Assembly: GCA_964230965.1 (NCBI GenBank)
Contig: CAXRJA010000023.1
Span: 1 to 7,930 of the forward strand
Direction of reading: 5' to 3'
Length of the DNA stretch: 7,930 bases
Source: UBA8290 sp964230965
GTDB taxonomy: Bacteria; Bacillota_I; Bacilli_A; Acholeplasmatales; Acholeplasmataceae
The first letter of the stretch is position 1, and each line of letters starts with the position of its first letter. A program made the position numbers and the translations under genes. Of the stretch, positions 4,225 to 7,930 are shown piece after piece. The notes under the pieces were generated by a model, which had not been told where the DNA came from, did not search any database, and saw only the letters and a list, made by a program, of their open reading frames with translations.

Positions 4225-6324
4225 TTATACAGCGCATGATTCACATTCGCTAATTTTGAGTTTTTGTGTTCTTGTATAATAAAGTGTTTTAATGCCTTGA
4301 TAGTGAGCATACAAATAATATTTTTGTAAATCACGTGTTGTTTCTTCTGATGTAATCCCTAATTCGAAAGAAATTCCTTGATCCACATGTTTTTGAGCAG
4401 TTGCAATGACATCTATAATTTTAAAATTGTCCATGCGATATGCCGTTTCATACATGAATGATGCCACGTCAAGTGCAGGCATTGGGAAATATGTTTTTGA
4501 ATTTCCATACGTTCTTTCTTCAACTAACTGTTTCACCGGTGTTAGTGATGGGGTTGCACTCATGACATAACCAATTGAACCATTCGGTGCAATTGCTAAT
4601 CGATGTGAGTTGTAAAGTCCATATTTCTTAATATTTTCTTTGAGTGCTTTCCAATCATCATTGGTTGGTAATTGAATACCGTCAAATAAAGCCTTCACTT
4701 TATCTGTCTTAGGTAATATTTCACCGCGACCTTTGAAATAAGTGCCATCTGCATATTTAGATTTTTCAAATTTGTAAAATTTTTGACCCGTCTCTTTTGC
4801 GAGTTCCATAGAATATTCTAATGAGTAATAATTGACTGCGTTGAAGAAAACATCAATTAAATCAATATTTTCTTCGGAACCATAAGCAATGTAGTTTTCA
4901 ACAATATAACCATGATGCCCCATGATACCAAATCCAATTGAACGGTTCATTCTGTTTGCTTTTGCGACAGCTGGAACATATGCAATATCCGATTTTAAAG
5001 AGACAGAATTCATGATATCCATTGCTGCTCTTACGGTTTCTTTAATGGTCTTATGCTTCATCATGTTACCCATATGACCTGAAGCTAAATTACAAGATAT
5101 ATCCAGTCCGATATCATCTTGGTCTTTTTTATGATAATCAGCATAATGAGATGTGATGGTAGGTTGTAAAATTTCAGTACATAAATTAGAGAATTTCACT
5201 TTATCTTCAAGAGGATTTTGTTTGTTTACATTATCTGCAAACATGATATATGGATATCCACTTTCACCTTGAAGTGTTGCAATTTGATCTAACAATTTCC
5301 GTGGATTGATTTTTCTTTTTCTAACGTTTGGATTTTCTGCAAGTTCATCGTACCATTGGTCCATTTCAATTGCGATATCGGCATAATCTTTCCCATACTC
5401 TTTGAATACTGTGTGTGGATAAAACACATACATTTCTTTGTTTTCTCTTGCAAGTTCAATCATCTTATCAGGAATGACAACACCCATTGAAAGTGTTTTG
5501 ATTCTAATATCATCATCAGCATTTAATTTTTTGGTTTGCAAGAAATCTTCGATATCTGGATGGAAGACATTTAAATAAACCGCACCAGCACCTGTTCTCT
5601 GTCCCATTTGATCCGCGTATCTAAAGTTATTGTCCAGTAATTTCATGACACCAACGACACCTTTGGAAACGTTTGGGATGCCTTTAATCGATTCCCCTTT
5701 AGCACGTAAATTGGTTAAGTTAATCGAAACGCCACCACCGATTTTTGATAATTGCATTGAAAACTCAGAAATTCTTGAAATGTCATTAAGGGAATCTCCT
5801 GCCTCAAGTAAGAAACAAGATACAAATTCACCGCGATGTTTCTTTCCAGTGTTGAGTAGTGTTGGGGTAGCTGGAGTGAAGTCCTGAGCAATCAGTGAAC
5901 GAATGAGCCGTCTTGCTTTTTCCATATCACCATTTGCATGATATAAAGTATTAATTGATAGTCTATCTTCATATCTTTCTAGGAAGTTATTGCCATCCCT
6001 TGATTTTAGTGCGTAATCATTATAAAACTTAAAAGCACCCATGTAGGTAGGAAATCTAAATTTCGCTTTATAAGCAATGTCATAGATTTCTGCAATTTGT
6101 TCTTTTGTGTATCGTTTTAAAAATTCTTCCTCATAATATTCGTTTTCAACGAGGTATTCTAGTTTCTCATCGAGTGAATGGAAAAATTGTGTCTTTTTGT
6201 TGATATAATTTAAAAAATAAGACTTTACAGCCTCTTTATCTTTATTTAAATCTTTTATATCACCGTTTTCATCAATCACTTGATTGTTGAGTAATATCCA
6301 TTCTGGGACCATATTTCGATCCAT
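4225..6324 (-). CDS. nrdE: Class Ib ribonucleoside-diphosphate reductase, large (alpha) subunit
   Basis: NrdE reduces ribonucleoside diphosphates to deoxyribonucleotides for DNA synthesis, using a thiyl radical generated through NrdF. The 699-aa length matches Bacillus NrdE. There is no N-terminal ATP-cone, as expected for class Ib. Visible active-site residues are C170 (VSCFLLE) and C411 (LDISCNLA) as the redox pair, N380, C382 and E384 (SNLCTEI), the Y682-Y683 radical-transfer pair (GIKTLYYTRT), and the C-terminal shuttle C694/C697 (ECESC). The phosphate-binding loop reads APNGSIG instead of the usual APTGSIS. The segment after C411 reads NLASGHMGN instead of NLGSLN. I chose the ATG at 6324-6322, giving MDRNMVPEW. 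It has GAGGTG six bases upstream and aligns with the Bacillus start; the reading frame extends 17 codons further to a TTG, but that lies at the -10 box. Confidence 0.97.
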   Translation of the reverse strand: MDRNMVPEWILLNNQVIDENGDIKDLNKDKEAVKSYFLNYINKKTQFFHSLDEKLEYLVENEYYEEEFLKRYTKEQIAEIYDIAYKAKFRFPTYMGAFKFYNDYALKSRDGNNFLERYEDRLSINTLYHANGDMEKARRLIRSLIAQDFTPATPTLLNTGKKHRGEFVSCFLLEAGDSLNDISRISEFSMQLSKIGGGVSINLTNLRAKGESIKGIPNVSKGVVGVMKLLDNNFRYADQMGQRTGAGAVYLNVFHPDIEDFLQTKKLNADDDIRIKTLSMGVVIPDKMIELARENKEMYVFYPHTVFKEYGKDYADIAIEMDQWYDELAENPNVRKRKINPRKLLDQIATLQGESGYPYIMFADNVNKQNPLEDKVKFSNLCTEILQPTITSHYADYHKKDQDDIGLDISCNLASGHMGNMMKHKTIKETVRAAMDIMNSVSLKSDIAYVPAVAKANRMNRSIGFGIMGHHGYIVENYIAYGSEENIDLIDVFFNAVNYYSLEYSMELAKETGQKFYKFEKSKYADGTYFKGRGEILPKTDKVKALFDGIQLPTNDDWKALKENIKKYGLYNSHRLAIAPNGSIGYVMSATPSLTPVKQLVEERTYGNSKTYFPMPALDVASFMYETAYRMDNFKIIDVIATAQKHVDQGISFELGITSEETTRDLQKYYLYAHYQGIKTLYYTRTQKLKISECESCAV

Positions 6325-6330
6325 ACAAAT

Positions 6331-6336
6331 CACCTC
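6331..6336 (-). promoter_or_regulatory. Ribosome binding site that fixes the nrdE start
   Basis: GAGGTG on the minus strand lies six bases before the ATG at 6324. No Shine-Dalgarno sequence precedes the in-frame TTG at 6375, so the shorter 699-aa protein is preferred. Confidence 0.85.
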
Positions 6337-6366
6337 ATCAGTTGAATTTTGATTGAATATGATTAC

Positions 6367-6372
6367 ATTATA
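6367..6372 (-). promoter_or_regulatory. Probable -10 box of the nrdEFH promoter
   Basis: A perfect TATAAT on the minus strand lies 42 bases before the nrdE ATG, preceded by a T7-G tract. No sequence near TTGACA is found 16-18 bp upstream (the 17-bp position reads TCTCAA), so the promoter may be weak or depend on an activator or upstream AT-rich contacts. I saw no convincing pair of NrdR boxes near it. Confidence 0.6.
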
Positions 6373-6449
6373 CAAAAAAAGTTTATTTTTTGAGAGAGTT
6401 TTACTTGAAAAAAATGTAAATTTTTTGTGTGAAAAAATAATACATTAAT

Positions 6450-6470
6450 ATTTGCTTATTTCTAGCAAAT
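6450..6470. other. Hairpin in the nrdI-nrdE spacer
   Basis: ATTTGCT (6450-6456) and AGCAAAT (6464-6470) form a perfect 7-bp inverted repeat around a 7-base loop, starting 23 bases after the nrdI stop. On the minus strand it is followed by a mixed A/T stretch and only later by six Ts, so it is at best a weak terminator of nrdI. It could equally be an operator or an mRNA processing site. Confidence 0.45.
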
Positions 6471-6492
6471 CATCGTTTAGTATCTATGGTCA

Positions 6493-6849
6493 CTACGAAA
6501 ATGTTTCAAGGAAGTTTTTGGTTGTTTTTATATCATTGTCAAATCCACCCATCTCAAATTTCGTCACAAGAGGAATACCAAATTCTTTTTCTATAAGTTC
6601 TCCAGCTTTACCAAAATTGGTTCCCCAATTTCTGTTTCCTGATACTGCTGTACCGATGACTCTGTTGTGAAATGCTTTTAAAAAGTTATACGTCGTTTTA
6701 GGAATTTCTCCAAAATTAAAACTCCGTGTTACTAAAAAAACAACAGGATCATCATCACTTTGATAATCTTTGATATTAACGGCTTTATAGCCAAGTTTAG
6801 ATGCAAATTTTTTACCTTGACCGGTAAGAGAATCATAGACAATGATCAA
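6493..6849 (-). CDS. nrdI: NrdI flavodoxin-like activator of class Ib ribonucleotide reductase
   Basis: NrdI is a small FMN protein that supplies the oxidant for assembling the manganese-tyrosyl radical cofactor of NrdF. This 118-aa protein shows the family features in order. The phosphate-binding loop follows the first strand (YDSLTGQGKKF, residues 5-15). The TRSFNFGEIP segment lies at 41-50 and the SGNRNWGTNFGKAG segment at 70-83. The start is TTG (6849-6847): no ATG exists in frame. The N terminus MIIVYDSLTG lines up residue for residue with the usual start of NrdI (for example MKIIYFSFTG). AAAGGAAG (6865-6858) lies eight bases upstream. An ATG at 6856 just after this site is out of frame and would give a seven-residue peptide. 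The stop is TAG. The gene is 168 bp from nrdE rather than tightly joined to it. Confidence 0.95.
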   Translation of the reverse strand: MIIVYDSLTGQGKKFASKLGYKAVNIKDYQSDDDPVVFLVTRSFNFGEIPKTTYNFLKAFHNRVIGTAVSGNRNWGTNFGKAGELIEKEFGIPLVTKFEMGGFDNDIKTTKNFLETFS

Positions 6850-6856
6850 TGGACAT
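6833..6856 (-). CDS. Possible seven-codon leader ORF overlapping the nrdI start
   Basis: An ATG (6856-6854) lies between the nrdI ribosome binding site and the nrdI TTG. Read in the +1 frame relative to nrdI it encodes MSIDHCL and stops at TGA (6835-6833), inside nrdI. Its spacing to AAAGGAAG is very short (one base, or about four from AAAGG). It may be a chance ATG, a modulator of nrdI translation, or a sign of a one-base sequence difference. Confidence 0.25.
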   Translation of the reverse strand: MSIDHCL

Positions 6857-6871
6857 GCTTCCTTTTTTTAA

Positions 6872-6877
6872 TTTATA
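6872..6877 (-). promoter_or_regulatory. Possible -10 box of the nrdI promoter
   Basis: TATAAA on the minus strand lies 22 bases before the TTG start and downstream of the kinase terminator, so nrdI needs a promoter in this gap. The hexamer 17 bp upstream is only a T-run. A start seven bases on would fall at the beginning of the ribosome binding site, giving a leader of about 16 bases. It is the best candidate but not a strong one. Confidence 0.35.
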
Positions 6878-6901
6878 TGTTATTCATCTTAAACAAAAAA
6901 T

Positions 6902-6936
6902 AAAAAAAAATCAAGTCTAAACTTGATTCTTTTTTT
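6902..6936. terminator. Terminator after the histidine kinase gene
   Basis: An 8-bp perfect stem, AATCAAGT (6909-6916) with ACTTGATT (6921-6928), has a four-base loop. On the minus strand it runs into nine Ts (complement of 6910-6902) and ends the kinase transcript. The kinase TAG stop (6919-6917) is in the loop. A T-run on the plus side (6930-6936) would allow it to work in the other direction too, though no plus-strand gene is seen there. Confidence 0.85.
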
Positions 6937-7930
6937 GTATTGGAATCGATACTTCAACGAGTGTTCCTTTATCCACTTTAGATTCTAATTGAATGACACC
7001 ATCATATTTCATCACGATATGTTTTACGATGGCGAGTCCTAGTCCAGTTCCATCTTCATTTCGGTACGCATCTACTCTGTAAAACCTCTCAAAAATACGG
7101 GGTTGATGTATACTTGGAATACCGTATCCTTCATCTTTGACAACAAATATTATCGATTGATTCACTTGATGTAATTTAATGGTAACTTTTGCGTACTCTT
7201 TAGAATATTTAATTGCGTTCTCAATAATATTTTTAAATAACTTGAACATATCCATTGGATCGCAAATCATGTGAATCATATGCATGTTATGTGAAATGAC
7301 AATGTTTTTTTGTTCAATGATCGGAGTTAAAGTACTTAAAACATCTTTAAGGGTTTCTTTTAGGTTTACTTCTATTTGTCTAGATTCTTTATAATTTTCT
7401 AATCTAGAAAGCATTAGCATATCTTCAACAAGCGTGGTCATCGTGTCTGATTGATCAACAATCGATGTTAAAGCCTTTTTTGCATCTTCTTTCGACACCA
7501 TATCATATAAGACAAGTTCAGCAAAACCTTTGATGGATGTAATGGGTGATTTTAATTCATGAGATGCATATGAGAAGAAATCTTTTTTTATTTGTTCTGT
7601 TGAGCGTTCTAATGTGACATCATCAACAACGATTAATACTTGTGTTTCGTTGACTTCTGTTTTTAAAAATGGTGAGACTTGAATATCATAAATTTTGTTT
7701 TTAAATTCAATATCTTTTCTAATTGGTTGTTTTGAAATAGATTCATGAACGATGGAAATTAAACTTAGTGGCAATTCAATTTGATCAATACTTTTTCCTA
7801 AGTCATTACTTGATAATGCAAAAAATGTTTCCATCTTTTTATTCTGATACGTCACTTTATAATCTTTATCAATTAATATAATACCAAGTTGTAATTGATC
7901 TAAAATAAGCCTTAGACGTTTTCTGTATCT
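6917..7930 (-). CDS. Sensor histidine kinase, PhoR-like (C-terminal part, cut by window edge)
   Basis: The frame stays open to the right edge, so 337 C-terminal residues are visible; the GTG at 7855 within it is not a credible start because a PAS domain begins before it. Numbering from the first visible residue, a PAS-like domain (LGIILIDKDYKVTYQN) covers about 10-110. The dimerisation/phosphoacceptor domain follows with SHELKSPITSIKGF (phosphorylated H124). The ATP-binding domain has N box FKNIIENAIKYS (N238), G1 DEGYGIP (about 266-272), F box RIFERFYRVD, and G2 GTGLGLAIV (about 294-302). This order is that of PhoR/WalK-type kinases, which sense envelope or nutrient signals and phosphorylate a DNA-binding response regulator, probably encoded just off the right edge. 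Transmembrane segments, if any, would lie in the missing part. The gene ends in TAG inside its terminator. Confidence 0.93.
   Translation of the reverse strand, partial: RYRKRLRLILDQLQLGIILIDKDYKVTYQNKKMETFFALSSNDLGKSIDQIELPLSLISIVHESISKQPIRKDIEFKNKIYDIQVSPFLKTEVNETQVLIVVDDVTLERSTEQIKKDFFSYASHELKSPITSIKGFAELVLYDMVSKEDAKKALTSIVDQSDTMTTLVEDMLMLSRLENYKESRQIEVNLKETLKDVLSTLTPIIEQKNIVISHNMHMIHMICDPMDMFKLFKNIIENAIKYSKEYAKVTIKLHQVNQSIIFVVKDEGYGIPSIHQPRIFERFYRVDAYRNEDGTGLGLAIVKHIVMKYDGVIQLESKVDKGTLVEVSIPIQKKNQV

Noticed and set aside
5630..5887. 85-codon plus-strand frame antisense to nrdE
   Set aside because: nrdE coding is unambiguous here (active-site C170 region), and the antisense frame has no ribosome binding site or recognisable content.
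6325..6375. Extended N terminus of NrdE from a TTG at 6375
   Set aside because: The TTG lies at the -10 box, has no ribosome binding site, and adds 17 residues not found in NrdE; the ATG at 6324 has GAGGTG and matches the family start.
6373..6449. NrdR boxes before nrdE
   Set aside because: CACACAAAAAATTTACA and a loose AT palindrome near 6433-6449 resemble parts of the 16-bp motif, but no two good boxes at proper spacing were found in this AT-rich tract.
6452..6670. 72-codon plus-strand frame antisense to nrdI
   Set aside because: It mirrors conserved NrdI sequence and begins in the hairpin spacer; no supporting signals.
7853..7855. GTG as the start of the histidine kinase
   Set aside because: The frame continues without a stop to the window edge and the upstream residues form the beginning of a PAS domain.
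1..7930. CRISPR arrays, insertion sequences, phage genes or toxin-antitoxin pairs
   Set aside because: No repeated spacer pattern, transposase, integrase or small paired genes were seen; the window is accounted for by tRNA, RNR, kinase and membrane-protein genes.

Overview
The window looks like chromosomal DNA of a low-GC, Gram-positive-derived bacterium, most likely an Acholeplasma-type mollicute or close relative. The reasons are extreme A+T content, A/T-rich promoters with TATAAT boxes, AGGAGG-type ribosome binding sites, CCA encoded in every tRNA gene, RNR proteins resembling Bacillus ones, and small AT-rich membrane proteins without recognisable families. TGA acts as a real stop codon (end of the 1774-2700 gene; ATGA overlap of nrdF/nrdH), and the tRNA-Trp here has the CCA anticodon. 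The standard code is therefore used, unlike in Mycoplasma/Spiroplasma. The taxonomic placement is inference.

Left part (1-2855): four tRNA genes are interleaved with two membrane-protein genes of unknown function. On the minus strand lie tRNA-His then tRNA-Gln (one transcript with its own promoter and terminator), then a 399-aa surface protein with Ig-like domains, then tRNA-Leu with a terminator. On the plus strand, diverging from tRNA-His, lie a 308-aa protein with two membrane segments and then tRNA-Trp. Both single tRNA genes have promoters embedded in the 3' end of the preceding protein gene. All three tRNA promoters carry the same TGCGY sequence six bases after the -10 box.

Middle and right part (2821-6928, all minus strand): a complete class Ib ribonucleotide reductase locus in the transcription order nrdI, nrdE, nrdF, nrdH. 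NrdE (large subunit) and NrdF (small subunit) form the reductase. NrdI is the flavodoxin that activates the NrdF metal site. The small CPHC thioredoxin-fold protein at the end is the likely electron donor to NrdE. nrdE, nrdF and nrdH are packed as an operon (9-bp gap, then 4-bp overlap). nrdI stands 168 bp upstream and starts with TTG; the spacer holds a hairpin and a TATAAT promoter. The locus ends at a bidirectional terminator shared with the convergent tRNA-Trp.

Right edge (6902-7930): the C-terminal part of a PAS-containing, PhoR-like sensor histidine kinase, open at the window end and closed by a terminator that overlaps its stop codon.

I see no mobile element, CRISPR array, phage gene or other obviously novel system. 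The points most worth a second look are the shared tRNA initiation motif, the unusual nrdI start, the altered conserved loops in NrdE, the DsbA-like CPHC motif of the redoxin and the two unidentified membrane proteins.
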